Translations under genes and position numbers: made by a program | In this document: positions 35,464 through 48,169 of the stretch, piece after piece | Layout of the letters: each line of letters begins with the position of its first letter | How positions within the stretch are numbered: the first letter of the stretch is position 1 | Notes under the pieces: model-generated | Database searches by the model: none | Told to the model about the DNA's origin: nothing | Seen by the model: the letters and a program-made list of their open reading frames with translations, nothing else | Assembly: GCA_025526935.1 (NCBI GenBank) | Contig: JAHLKD010000152.1 | Coordinates: 1-59,755, forward strand | Direction of reading: 5' to 3' | From: Cladochytrium replicatum | Lineage: Eukaryota; Chytridiomycota; Chytridiomycetes; Cladochytriales; Cladochytriaceae | DNA: 59,755 nt

Positions 35464-38400
35464 ATGTCTGCCCCAGATCCGCCGAAAGAGAAGCTGTCGT
35501 GGGCTCAAGCTATCAAAAAGAATAGCATTTCCGCAAACTCGCCGACCGCTTCCGTCGCTGCCGCCGCCGCCGTTGCCAACGCAAAGAGCAGCAGCAGCGC
35601 CAACAGCAGTGCTTTGTCGACACCTGCATCATCGGCACCCAACACCCCCCTCCAGCAACAGAATGGATCCGGGAGGACACCGCATCAGCAGCAGCATCAG
35701 CAGCAGCAGCAGCAGGGAGTGCAATTCTCCGCCAGTGTCATGAGGAATGGTAAACTTGAAAAAAAATGGAGAACGGGAGATTTTCTTTCTAATGCACTTT
35801 TTTTTGGGTGTAGCACCTCCGGCTGCGAGGTCATCGAAAATGCATTTTGGAAGTTTGGAGGGATCGGAGAACGAGCAAGGTGCTGGTTCTGGTGCTGCTA
35901 CCTCTTCTGCTACTGCGACGACGGGCACGCCTTCCAACAACACAAATTCACCGGCTGTGGTTGTCCCATTGGTGAGGATACATGGAGACACCGAGTGCGG
36001 GATGTGAACGAGAATATGGGGCACGACGTTGCGAGGGACGTCGGCGTGGGCTAGTTTGCAAGCGTGTGCTCATAGTCTTTTTGTCTCCCCTCTTCAAAAG
36101 GTTAGGAAGCCTGGTCCTGTGAAGCCCGCCGTCGTGGATCCCTTGGCACGCACCATGTCTGCACCACCGAAAGTGCTGCCCCCGAAACCGACACCACCCT
36201 CTGCAGACGAAGCGAACGGAAAGGCTGCTTTGGTGGCAACACTGCAACCCAAAGCTGCCCCGGCTGCTACAATCACCCCGGCACCCGCTAAACCTCCCAC
36301 CACCCCGGCGGCACCCGTAAAGCCCGCTGCACCCTCGGCAGCTGCAGTCGCAGCCAGATCGATCGCGACTCCCACACCCGTGCCCAAGACCGCGGCACCG
36401 CCTGTTGTTCCGCAGACTTTGGCTCCTCCCGCAGCCGCGCCCGCCGCAGTGTCGGCATCCAAACCCAGCGACGCCCCGTCGTCTGCTACCACTGCACAAT
36501 CCACTCCCGCTCCGCCGACACCGGTCCCGGCACAAGCAGCTGCACCCCAACAACAGCAACAACAACAACAATCGCACCAGACCCCCGTGACCACCACCAC
36601 ACCTGCACGACCGCCGCCGCAACCCGTGCAGCAGCAATCTCCACACCCGCCCGCCCACACACACGCACATCCGCACACGCAGCAGCAGCCGCCGCATCCA
36701 CAGCATCACCCGCAGCAGCAGCAGCATCCGCAGCAGCAGTACCAAGGCCAGCCGATGTACAACCAGGGGATGATGTACCAGCCGCAGTATGTGCAGGCGC
36801 AGTACGGTGTGCCGCCTTCGCCGCAGCAGCAGGGGATGAGGAGGCAGGGAGGCCAGCCGGGGGCTCCGCAGGGCCAGCAAGGAGGGTATAAGCAGCAGTT
36901 CAAGCCCGGTGGTGCGCCGCCGCCGCAGCAGCAGCAGGTAAGAATAGAACAGTGTGGGACTCCTGTGTGTTGGGATTCGACGTTTTTAAACTGTTTTTTT
37001 TTCCAAAAGCAGGGTGTCATGCCGGTGATGTACTACCCGCCACCTTTCTCGGGCTACATGGTTCCCGGGCAGGTAATCTTTTTTTTCCCTCCCCACCGTC
37101 TTTCAATTATCTGAGACAATTCTCTTTTTTGTTTCAATTTTTAGCCTATGGTCTATTACGATACCAACGCCGGTGGGTACTACATGACCACGCAGATGCC
37201 TCCAGGCGGGTATGCGCGACCCCCGGTGGTTCCCGGCACGGCACCTGGCGCGTCGCCGATGCAACAACAACAACAACAGCAGCAGCATTCTCAGCCGCAG
37301 CCGCCGCAGCCGCACTTTCAACAACCCGTGCAGGCCTCGCAGCACCCCGGCACGCCTTCGCCGCAGCTGGATCGCCCGCGGCCGCCTTCGGCGACGACGC
37401 CGAGCAAGATTACAATCAAGAACCCGAACACGGGCGAGGTTGTGTCGATCCGGGACGTTGGGAAGACGACGACGACGGCAAGCGCGGCGGCGCAGGCTGC
37501 TGCTGCTTCTCTTTCGGTGTCCGGGGTGGCGGCGAGCAGCACCACGTCGACGCCTGCGCTTGCGGCGGCGGTGCCGCCGAAAGTGGGTGGCGCGAGCCCG
37601 GTGCCGAGCGCGGCGGTTGTGCCTGAGAAGGCTGTAGGTGCTGTTGCGGGGCCGCCTGCTGCAGCAGTGTTGGTGACCACGACGCCTGCGGCGACGCCTG
37701 TGAAGGCGCCGGGTGCTGGCATCGTAGTGGGTGCAGTGACGCCTGGGAAGACTGGGGCTTTGCAGTTTAGGGATCCGAAGACGGGGGCGGTGTTGGATTT
37801 TAACAAGAAGGATGGGGAGGCGAAGGGTGTTGAGGCGGCGCCGCTTGAGGAGAGCAAGGCTGTTGAGGCGAAGGAGGAGAAGAAGGATGAAGTGAAGGAG
37901 GTGGAGAAGAAGGAGGAGGTCGAGGTTGTTGAGGGTGTAAAGAAGGAGGAGGTGAAGGCTGTTGTTGCTGTTGTTGAGGAGGAGGGGAAGAAGAAGGAGA
38001 AAGAGGTGGTGCCGGTCGTGGTTCAGGCAGCGATAGAGGAAGTGAAGGCCGTCGAGAAACCAAAGGAGGCTGAAGCACAGCCCAAGGCGGAACCTGAGGC
38101 CGAGGTTGTTGTTGTCACGAGGGAGGCCGAGGAGGAGGAGGAGAAAGAGGCAGTCAAGGTTCCGGCGGAAACCAAGGAAGAGGTCGGGGTCGGGGCTCCT
38201 ATTGCTGTGCGGAAAGGATCGACCGCGAGTGTGACCGGGACGGCGCCCAAGGCGAAGAAGGTCCTGACCGACTTTGAGAATGTGCAATATCCCGAAACCG
38301 TGACCGTTAAGCCCGTCAAGGAAGGATCGAGGTTCCGGTACCCGCGGGAATTCCTGGTGCTCTTCCAAGCTGTCGTCACCAGGGCGCCCGACGAGATGCC

Positions 38401-40827
38401 GTCCATGGAGTCGATTTATGACGACAAGCCCGCGTCACCGCGGCCGAGCAGCTCGCGCAACTCGATTGGTCCCGGGTCCGGGTCGGGATCTCGGGCAGTG
38501 CAGATGTCAAAGACGGGTTCGGGAGGCGGGGACTCTGGCATGAGGCTGACGAGCGAGCAGCGGTACGCGATGGCCAAGTCTTCTCGATCTGGCGTGATTG
38601 GTGGTGTGATGGCCGGGGTGCCACCGCCGCCTGGGGCGAGCATGGGGAGCCGGACGCCGTCGGGGAGCGGAAAGGGACCGCGGGGAACGGCGATGGGACG
38701 GAGCGGGAGCGTGCGGGAGCCGCAGAGGGGGATGTCTGCTGCGGAAGAGAACTTGCCTCCTGTGGAGCCGTTGAAGCACAGTGAGAACGCTTGGGCGCCC
38801 AGAGTCGGGAAGAGCCGAAAAGCGGGTGGTGGCGGGGACGAGGACGCGAACGAGGAGGTGTACAGGAACGTGAGGTCGTTGCTGAACAAGCTGACGATTG
38901 AAAAGTTTAATTCGCTTGCGAACCAGATTCTGAGGGTCGGGATCACGACGGAGGAGATCTTGTTTGGAGTGATTGGGCTGATCTTTGACAAGGCGCTGGA
39001 CGAGCCCAACTTTGGGCACATGTACGCGCAGCTATGTCTGTTCCTGGCGAAGGAGCTGCCTGGTTTGGAGACTTGGGTGCAGTCGGACGAGCGGAGCAAC
39101 CAGTTCCGACGTGCGCTGCTGAGCAAGTGCCAGATGGAGTTTGAGTCTGGAGTGAAGTGGGCGCGAGATGATGATGAGGACCGAGCAGCAGGGGTGAAAG
39201 CGGACGAGGATCCTGTAGCGAGGGCGGAGAAGGAGTACGCGAGGGCCAAGCTTCAGAGGAGGGCGCTTGGAAACATGATGTTTATCGGGGAGCTGTTCAA
39301 GATGGGGATGATTACGGAGAAGATTATCCACCGGTGTATTCAGCACCTGTTGCGTAGCCAGACGGATCCGCAGGAAGAGGATCTGGAGAGTCTGTGCAAG
39401 CTGGTGACGACTGTAGGGTCGTTGCTGGATCACAGGGAAGCCAAGACGCATGTGGACACGTACTTTGAACGGATCGATGTGTTGAGCAAGTCCAAGAGCC
39501 TGCCGTCGCGGATCCGGTTCATGATGCTGGACCTGATCGACTTGAGAAAGAACGAGTGGAAGGCGCGGCAGGAGGCGGCAGGGCCCAAGACGATCGCGGA
39601 GATTCGTGAGCAGGTTGAGAGGGATCGGGAGGCTGCTGAGGAGGAAGCGAGGAGGAACGCGAGCAAAGGTGGGAGGAACGGGTTGCCGAGGATGCAGGAC
39701 CAGTTTAGAGGGAAGGGCGGCGGCGGTGGTGGGGGTAGGGGTCCACGGGGGTCGCAGGACGGGCGGGGTAGCAATGTTGGTGCGGACGGGTTCGAGACTG
39801 TTGGGAGGATGGGGTCGAGTGCGGTTGCGAACAAGGCTGGGGATCTGTCGCAGTTTGGAAAGATGGGAGATAAGTTGGGAGGGAAGGGGAGCATTACGCT
39901 TGGGCCGCAGACGCAGGGGTTGTGGAAGGGGGGTGCGAGGGGCGGGAAGGCGGTTGCGGACGCTGGGGCTGGGAAGGACGGGCGGTCGCCTGGGGCTTCG
40001 CTGTCCAGGGGGGCAAGCGCTTCCGGGAGCAACATGTTCCAGTAAGTTTTTGGACTGTATACCGGATGAATAGTTGAGGCGATCGCTGACTATGGTTTTC
40101 AACTAGCTTGCTAGCGGACGGAAACGAGCATCACGATGAGGACCGTGGCCGCGCGACTTCGCCGGCTCGTGGATCCGAGGCGTCGTCAAAGTCTTCGACC
40201 CCCGTTTCGTCTACTGCTCGGGCCGTCACTTCGCCAGCACGGGCAGCGGAGAAGAAGAGCAACCCTGCGATGCAAGACTCTGGCAAACGCGGGGACAAGA
40301 TTGCGGGGCTCATTGAGGAGTACTTTAGCCTCAAGGATGTCAAGGAGGTCGAGGAGGTTCTCGTTGACGAGTTTGAGTCGAACGACGTGTGGCTGCAGGA
40401 GTTTGTCGAGTCACTTCTGTTCAAGGTCATGGAGCGCAAAGCGTCGGACGTTGAGCTTGCGTGCAAGCTCGTGTCGTCGTTGATCGAGAGCGGGGTGCTG
40501 AACGGCTCGATGGTCGGACGGAGCGGGTCGGACCTTGTGCGGGACATTGAGGACATTGCGATCGATGTGCCGGAGGTGTTTAGGCACTATGGGATGTTTG
40601 TGGGCGGGCTCGTAAAGTCGGGCGGTGTGGGTTCGGAAGAGCTAAAGGCAATGTTTGGAGAATTGAAGGACAGCTTTGGAGAGGGAGTGGGCGGTGGGGG
40701 GGCCCCGAGGGTGCTTGGAGAGATCCGGCGATATGCCGGAGAGAATGCGTCGGAGGTTCGGGGAGCTGCGGAGGAGTTGTTTGGGGACGAGGGGACAGTG
40801 GCGGAATGGGAAGCCAAATGGGAATGA
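35464..40827 (+). CDS. Translation initiation factor eIF4G
   Basis: Six exons (35464-35749, 35814-35971, 36101-36937, 37013-37072, 37145-40041, 40107-40827) join to 1652 aa. eIF4G is the scaffold that links the cap-binding protein eIF4E, helicase eIF4A and eIF3. The N-terminal 600 residues are low complexity (Pro, Ala, Gln, with CAG/CAA runs), followed by a Glu/Lys-rich stretch (about 37800-38160). A canonical eIF4E-binding motif YxxxxL-phi is present as RYPREFLVLF (about 38336). The MIF4G domain runs from about 38850 to 39560: RNVRSLLNKLTIEKFNSLAN, FDKALDEPNFGHMYAQLC and GNMMFIGELFKMGMITEKII. Gly/Arg-rich linkers follow. The C-terminal MA3-like domain (about 40280-40640) contains IEEYFSLKDVKEVEEVL. 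Introns are 55-130 nt. Confidence 0.95.
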
Positions 40828-42064
40828 AAAAAGCATAGAAGGGTTTTTGGGGGAAGAAAGAACAAAGAACACTCACACACAATTTGTTTGCATTGTACAA
40901 GTACAAACACGGAGTTTGGTTTTTTGAGGAAGATGGTTTTTCGAAAAGGGATGGGCCAATGATGCCGATGCAAATGCAAAAAAAAAAGAGATCTCCAGAA
41001 AAACAACGAGAACAGAAAAAAATGTAGGGGGTGAAGAGTGGAAGCGCAAAACTGGGCAATGGTTTTGTTTTCTTCACCGGTTTTCTTCCCTCTTGAATGG
41101 AATATCCACTTCTTTGTGTGTTTTTAGTTTCAAACGTTCCTTCTTCAGAAGATAGTTCTCTTGGAGAGGTTTGTGTCAATTTTATTTCCCATTCGTTTTA
41201 TTCGTAGTTTGTGCCAAGGGACATTTTTGTCCCATACTTTGGAGCATCTCCACATCCCCTATTTTTATTTGCATTTAGTCTCTTATTTCTTATTCCACAC
41301 GAACTTGTTTTAGGGAGATTTTCTATCAGTCCTCTACTATTCGTAGACTTTCTGTTTCGTTTGTTTGGGCGTGCGGAGCTTTTTGTTCCCATGTCATTAT
41401 CGTAGTTCTGACCACTTGATCGGTTTGTGTAACACTAATGTGGATGACTTTCCCTTTGTTTTATCTCAAGAAGTTCCTCTTGAGTTCGGATCCCCCCCGC
41501 CCACAAGAATGTGGTTTGCCTTGTATGCGTAATTTTTTTGTGTGTGTTTCGTTCTGCTGCTCGCTGAACTCACCAAGAAAACAAAAAACAAAATAGAAAC
41601 TGTATACAACTACATATCCAAGATCTACATATCTACACAACGTGGGCTTTCAGTATCTAAGTCACAGATCATACACTGGAGTCGAGAGATTCCCAGCCGC
41701 AGAGCGCAGCTTGCCAGAACTAGCATCTCCGATTCCTTGTTCATGGTGATGCACCTTTCAAACAACTTTTTTGAACGGTTTTACATTGCAGTGGTGGTGA
41801 TTCTGCAAAGGAAGAATGCCTTTGGCTTACAACAGCTTTGCACTTCCGAAAACATTTCTTTAAAAAGATTTCCCGTTGGAATGCGTTAAAGTTTTTGCTG
41901 GTGGGAAGATCAAAACTGATGCTTTCTTCGTGATAATCTCGCCCCCCGACTAGCTTTATCGATGAAAACACGACGAAAAGAGTGCTGATTTGGTAAGCAT
42001 GTTTTTTATGGGACCCCAGATTAATGTTATGACATGTCATCTGCCTAGTTCATGTAAAAGAAGT
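40828..42064. other. 1.2-kb convergent intergenic region
   Basis: The region lies between the 3' ends of eIF4G (plus) and the SLC25 carrier (minus). The first half is AT-rich with many T and A runs, as expected for 3' UTRs and polyadenylation signals. No gene was recognised. Confidence 0.4.
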
Positions 42065-43452
42065 CTATTGATGAGTACGAATGTACCAAGCCTTCAATCC
42101 CTCATCGATAACAAAGAACAATGTTGCCGAAGGCACGACCCACGCGACTCGCGCGGTGACTCCACGGAAGAACGCCAGTGGCCCGCCTTCCTCCTCCCAC
42201 ATTGATCTCACGTATTCCCAAAGCGTCACGGGGCGACGGTTTGCTCTTCCTGCAGCATTGTGCAAAGCGTCTTCATCGTCGTTGTCGGCAGATTCTATAA
42301 AGCGCCGCTCGTGGGAAGAAAAGATTGTAGTGCTGGAGCGGAGGAGGGACTGGTCCGATCCGGACAGGCTAGATGAGATTGTGGAGGGAGCAACGGTGGA
42401 GCTATCTTGACGGAGGGGAAGGGTGAGACTAGTTGAGATCTGGACGCGGGTTTTTACAACATCAACTACGTTTGAAACCGCGCCTCCTGAAGAATAAATA
42501 GCTGTATCGGTGGAAAGATTTCTGCAAAGGCGATCGATTTACCGGCTGCAGAGGCGATAGTCGCAGAAATTAGGACAGCCCAAGAGGGTAAGGTGGCTGT
42601 CGGGAGTGGATAGACTCCCGGGAAGAGAACAGCAGCAAACGCCATCTTGAGCTATTAAGAAACGTAAGTATTAATACCTAGTACAGGGGGAGCGCAACGA
42701 ACCTGCTCGTACACTACGAAGTAGGTGATGCTCTGCGGGACATAGACTCCAACACCCAACAAATAGCCCTGGAGATATGACAAAAAAGTGAGTGATACGA
42801 AAGTGATCAGATTAAGATAATACAAACCTTGAATAGACCGCTGTATCCTTCCTGCTGGATGAGCCGTTTGGTGACCACCACAACACTCTCCGATTGACCG
42901 AAATCATTGAGAACAACTTGTTGGCGTGACTTTATAACTTCCATCGGAGTCCAGAATACCGCACTTTTGATAAATATAAACAACATCGAACGTTGATATT
43001 TCCAATAAAAAAACAAACCTTGCGATCTCGGCAATCGCACCGCAGAGTAAATGAACCCATGCTGATGTCACATCAAGTCGAAGAATACCGGCAATAATCG
43101 GCTTTGAAGTATCATATGTGCCGATATAGGTGATCAAGGCAGGAACAGAGAAGATCAGTACAACGGTGATCCCACGATATAGCGCCGAAAATCCCTCGTT
43201 CACGATAACATTCCGGAGAAGAGCGAGGAGCGTTGTAGGGGAGCGTTTGGGATGGTATTCTGTCTCGCTTTGGGCCTACTCATAATGCAAGTAAGAACGA
43301 GTTAGAGTTGCGTTCGTTGATATCAGCCATGCACGGCGTACCCTGACACGCAAGGTATCCAGTGGATGAGTGAGAACTCTTGAGACGAGAGCGGCGACAC
43401 TGGCCGAGAATACGTAGAACAGCGGCGGGACCAGCTGGGTCGGGTCTGCCAT
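42065..43452 (-). CDS. Mitochondrial carrier family (SLC25) transporter
   Basis: Six exons (43452-43342, 43275-43019, 42963-42828, 42768-42703, then about 42656-42543 and 42488-42065) join in frame. The protein has the threefold repeat of mitochondrial inner-membrane carriers. Repeat 1 has the signature HPLDTLRVR, repeat 2 TPMEVIKSR and repeat 3 NVVDVVKTRVQ, where the usual proline of PxD/ExxK/R is missing. Other carrier features are EGFSALYRGITVVLIFSVPA, EGYSGLFKGYLLGVGVYVPQ and GGPLAFFRGVTARVAWVVPS at the ends of the repeats. Repeat 3 carries a long polar Ser-rich insertion (about 42280-42430). The family members recalled as nearest are SLC25A44-like, but the substrate cannot be assigned. 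The start lies 199 bp from the divergent metal transporter, also likely mitochondrial. Confidence 0.87.
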
Positions 43453-43651
43453 TAAGATTTGGCAATATTTAATCCAAATTAAACCAAAATGGCTTAGTGT
43501 TTTCTAGTGTCAGTGGCTTAGTGTTCTGAGTTTCTAGCCATCGTCAGGGGCTTCGGTCAATCGCAAGGGCATTTCGCGGTCGTCGTCAGTCGCTGGTGCT
43601 GGCTAGACCGAAGGCTCGCAGATCGGATTACTTTCAAAACTAGCGTCGAAA

Positions 43652-45923
43652 ATGATTCAGTCGCTGGCAATCCGTTCCTTTTTGCCGGGCCGTTATCTCA
43701 CTCCAACTGTGCGGATCGTTGAACCTTCGGCGATCAGAAAATGGACCGCAGTATCTAGCCGCGCACTTGCTGCTCCTTATTCCCTTCGCTTCTCAGCAAC
43801 TTCAACACCCAGTGGAACAAACTGGAAGAACTCTCTAGCTCCAGCAAAGATCCCAAACGCTCACCTTCCAACACCTTTGATCAAACAACCGCCTTACGCT
43901 TTGATACCCGTGCGTCATCACGGGGGCGCTCATCATCACCATCATCACGAAGAAGATGAGGTGTCGCTTGAAGAAGGTTGGAAGAGATTGGTGGGACACT
44001 TCAGCAACGTATTTGCTAATCGAGCTTCGGTCCTTTAAAGGAAACCGAATTACTATTGTAGGGTGAGTTTTTCGGACGTAACTGAGAGTTAGATCGCTTC
44101 TCCTTATTCTGATGAAATAATGAAACATCAGATTGGCGTCAAACATTGGTTTGACAATCGTCAAGGGTTTTGCTGGATACTTGTGCAACTCCGCCTCTCT
44201 GATTGCCGATGCTATCCACGGCTTGTCCGACATGGTTTCTGATTTTGCGACTCTTTTCTTCTACAACCGTGCCAGAAAGGCTCCAGACACAAAATACCCG
44301 TACGTAGCGATACTACAACCCTCTTCATCCGATCACGATTGATATTTGGGTTGTCTGTAGATTCGGATACGGAAAGCTAGAGGTGTGAATCGGGATGACC
44401 TGTGGAGTTCGGACGAATGCTGAAGAGTAGTTTCATTTTCTAGCCACTAGGGTCGCTGGCCGTTTCGGGCTTGTTGATCGGAAGTGGTGCAATGATCGGT
44501 GAGCACTATGTTACCGTGTATAGTGGCAGCAGTAACTCATTCGGGTAAACAGGATATCACTCGTTTCACTTACTGCAGGAGCTAGTCCAAGCATCTGGTG
44601 GGCTCGCTGCCAACCTACCCACTGCTGCGTCAGTCCAAGGAATTTTGAGCAATGGATTACATAGTCACGGACTAACTGTGGACGCCCTCGCCCACGGAAT
44701 GCATCCATTTGCCCTAGCCATCATTGGTATCTCCATTCTGTTAAAGGAGGCACTTTTCCATATCACAATGAGAATTGGAAAGAAGTTGAAGAGTGACGTG
44801 CTTATTGCAAATGCATATCACCACAGGTATTTCACTTCGAAATGCTGTACGACTATGTAATTGTGGTTGGGCGCTAGGTCAGATGCTGCGGGAAGTTTAG
44901 TGGCTTTGGTTGGAGTTGGCGGTGCTGTGTTTGGAGCACAATGGCTTGACCCGCTCGGTGGAATGCTCGTATCAGGTAATAAAATTTGACATTTGTACAC
45001 GATTGCACTGACCATGATTTGACCAGGAATGATTATTCAGTCTGGTCTCTCTGTCGTAGTTCCTGCTCTCCGTGAGCTGACGGACGCCTCTGCTTCTCCG
45101 GACACCACAATGAAAGTGATCGAAATAGTGGATGCAATGAAGGTGGATGAAACATGCGCGATCATGTATCCCAGGGGGCTAATCGATTCTCCAGCTTGAA
45201 GATACAAACATCGTTGCGTGTACGGATGTCCGCGCGCGCAAGATCGGGCCGTACACCATCGTCGACCTCCAGCTTCAAGTTGAACCCTTGATCTCGGTGT
45301 CCTCCGCCCACCAAATCACCGAGAACCTCCGCGCACAAGTCATGAGTGCCGTACCCGACATTTCCGAGGTTCTAATTCACATTGACAGTGAGGTGCACGA
45401 GCGGCACGAGAAGCCCCGGCCGATGATGTCGACTTCGGACCTCGAAGCGAGGGTAACAGCTCAGATCCGGCAGTCGCTGATCGCCGCAGCACAAGACGGG
45501 ATCCATGGGGACAGCACCAGAATTATTGATGACGGGGAGGACGAGGAGGAGATGTATCATTACAGACGATTTATTGCCGAGAACGCAAAGGTCGGGCATG
45601 TGACAGTGCATTTCTTGCCGACAGGATTAGAAGTGTACTGCTCGCTTTCGTTGGTTCCACCGCCTCCACCGCCGGGGAGGGAGCCAGTGGACTGGAGAGA
45701 CGGTGATGCGATTGTTGTTGAAACAGGGGCGGAGATGGGCCTGTCGAGCGGGGAGAAAGTTACTTGGAAGACGTATACTGGACGGGTCGGTGGACCAGCA
45801 ACTCTTAAGGAAGCCGCAGGGCTGGCGGCCAGGATAGAACGAGAAATCGAGGATTTCCCGGAGGTTAAGTTTGCAAAGGTGTACCTCGACGTAACGCAGG
45901 ACAGGGATTCCATTCAAACATGA
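43652..45923 (+). CDS. Cation diffusion facilitator, mitochondrial Mmt1/2-type
   Basis: Nine exons join exactly to 602 aa: 43652-43976, 44041-44062, 44132-44299, 44361-44382, 44444-44498, 44553-44826, 44878-44975, 45027-45142, 45195-45923. Two exons are only 22 nt. The first intron has the unusual donor GTTGGA but a good branch site (GCTAAT). The N-terminus (MIQSLAIRSFLPGRYLTPTV) looks like a mitochondrial presequence, followed by a His cluster (HHGGAHHHHHHEEDE). Membrane segments include GNRITIVGLASNIGLTIVKG and SLIADAIHGLSDMVSDF (metal-binding HxxxD) and, later, NAYHHRSDAAGSLVALVG (second HxxxD). A cytosolic CDF domain forms the C-terminus. Yeast Mmt1/Mmt2 are mitochondrial iron exporters of this family; iron, zinc or manganese is possible here. 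Confidence 0.92.
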
Positions 45924-46142
45924 GAATGGATTGGCCCGTACCCATTTAATCTCAGAATTCGAGCGTAACGTACCGATAGAGGGAGCATACCCACCGTTCA
46001 CGATGATGCACCATGCATGTCAGGTTCATATAATTGAAATTGAAAAGAAAGAAAATGCTAGGCATCGAGAGCCCAAGTGCAAACCGCGAAAAAAATGAAA
46101 ATAAATGGTGGAGAAGCGCGCCGTTGATGATTCCGTTGATGA

Positions 46143-46853
46143 TTACAGCTTCTCCTCCTTAAGACCGTCCTTGAAGAAAGTCAGGTAGGGTGTAACTCCG
46201 TCTTCCCTGTAGTTGAGGAGGGCAACCATGCCGTTGGGGTCCATAGTCTCTCCAACGTAGAATTCGTAGTCCTTGAAATTCTTGAGGATCTGGTATAAGT
46301 GTCAGAACGACATCCTGGACATGAACCAATGATTTAGCTCCAGTACCTTCTTCACTGCCTCCTGGACAGATTTTTGGAAAGTTGCAGCGCGGTCCTTGTT
46401 GGTGGCCTCGAGGTGCTTCTTCAGGGACTGCATGTAACCCTTAATGTACTTGGTCCAGTCCTCCTTGGTGAAAGAGGTCTGCTGGAGACGGAAAGAGTAG
46501 ACGACGTCGTTGACGGTGACCATTCCGTCCTCAAGAGCCTCATCTTCGCCACCCTCGGCAGAAGGGTTACCTCCAATGTCAACATCAGCACCCTCCTTGA
46601 TGGTGATCATCTGATCGGTGATATGTCAGCTTCCGTTGAGCTTAACATCCTCCGAAGCACCAATTCCGCTGGGAAGTGCGCCTGGACAACGTACCCTGCA
46701 GTTCACCTCGTAGAGAGCATCGTCAATCTCCTGGATTTTGTAAGCGTCGGAGAACATCTCATCGCCTGAAAAGAAGCCACAAAAATGATTAGCATTCGAG
46801 GGCATATTGCTTCTCGAACACTCACCGGAAATGACATCTCTGTAGAGAAGCAT
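46143..46853 (-). CDS. Translationally controlled tumour protein (TCTP/Tma19)
   Basis: Four exons (46853-46826, 46765-46695, 46610-46347, 46289-46143) give 169 aa, the usual TCTP length. The start [19 protein letters not shown], the first signature around NPSAEGG ([18 protein letters not shown]), [20 protein letters not shown] and the C-terminal [20 protein letters not shown] are all characteristic. TCTP is an abundant, conserved cytosolic protein that associates with ribosomes and responds to growth and stress. The exon starting MITIKE follows NCR after splicing, so the internal ATG is not the start. Confidence 0.95.
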
Positions 46854-48169
46854 TTTTTCTTATATTTTGATTTTAGTTTTTTGAAGTTGAAAGAAAAGCG
46901 TTGCTCCGCCACAGCGAGGTGTGGGAATGTATTAATAGGGACGATCTGTCTCTACCGTTGCAATGAATGGTGAATTGAAATAATATCCAATCCATTAAAA
47001 TATCCCAGCCCTTTTCAAGAATCTGTTGAATATATTCTGGTACTACAACTTTTGATATGTTAGTAATACATGTTTGAGTTACTTCTTTTTATTCTTGGAA
47101 ACAGGTTTTCCTTCCTCTTTCCCCTTCTTAGTAACCGTTTTCACCTTTATAAACTTTCCCAACTCCTTCCCCAGCTTCCACTTTTTCTTCTCCTCTGGTT
47201 TCTTGTCCTTTTGCTGATTTGGCTGCTTGACCTTTTTAGCTTGTATGGCCTTTTTTCTTTTGTGCCTTAGTAACTAACCCTATTGTTCATCTCTGGGCAC
47301 ACCATCACACCAAGTACCCTATCCACCCTGTTACCGTCTCAAGCTGATGGGAACCCGTTTAGAAAGGCCACTGAACTCACAGAGCATATGGAAGACCAAC
47401 AAGGGGAGAGTTCTGATGTGGTTCAGCCCCTAACATGTCACAGAAGGGCTCGGCTAACTGACTTCCAGACTCTGAGCCAGAAGCCAGTTGTGTCCTCCTG
47501 GAAGCCACGGCTTTAGAGTCTCTCATATATGGCAATATCATCACTACTGAAAGCTAAGGTTCGGCGGGTCTGGGTTGGGTCTGGGTTAGAGAGTCAACCT
47601 GAAAGAACCCAAATGTCGGGTTGTGTATGTCGGGCGATGTGCTGAGTCACTGCGGGTAGCAGCGCCAAACCCAGACCCGCTGTTATCGAAACCCATACCT
47701 GACCCCCTGTCCGTTTTGCGTTTTAACTTGAACTAGAAGACAGTAAAACAAAATCTCGATTGTGTCTTCTTGGAAAGTGTCCGCTTTGACAGAAAGTGCA
47801 GCTCTTGAGGTCTGGTTTGGATTGAAAAAGTTTGTTACAAAACCTCGATTGTCATCTTGGAAAGTGTCCACGTGGACAGAAAATACAAATGGCTTCCTTC
47901 TATCTTTTCGCATGAGATCGGGGTTTACACAGGTGTAAAGCTCAACCTGATATGGTTTTGCTTCTGGATCGGATACCCGACCCGGATCCGACCCCAAAAA
48001 CTTTCCTGAAAACCCACCTGTCAGATCGGGTACATTTTGTCAATGGACCTGAACCTGACCCGGAAGACCTGAAAAACCACCAATCCTTACTGAAAGCTAC
48101 CATCCAGTCTGGAAGTCAGGTAGCCAAGCCCCTTAGTGACCTCTCAGAGGCTGAACCGAATCAGAACTC
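46854..48169. other. Upstream region of TCTP and degenerate repeats
   Basis: No gene was recognised. The first 200 bp should contain the TCTP promoter. A pyrimidine-rich stretch lies at 47080-47280. Two diverged direct copies of about 50 bp, containing CTCGATTGT...TCTTGGAAAGTGTCC...GACAGAAA, occur at about 47754-47803 and 47844-47890. Around 47560-48060 there are many GGGTCTGGGTT and GACCCGGATCC-like words on either strand, suggesting decayed repetitive DNA. Confidence 0.5.

Noticed and set aside
37103-38368. Long minus-strand frame opposite eIF4G, and similar ones at 39032-40102 and 35948-36880
   Set aside because: These are antisense shadows of low-complexity eIF4G exons, with Leu/Arg-rich composition and no domain.
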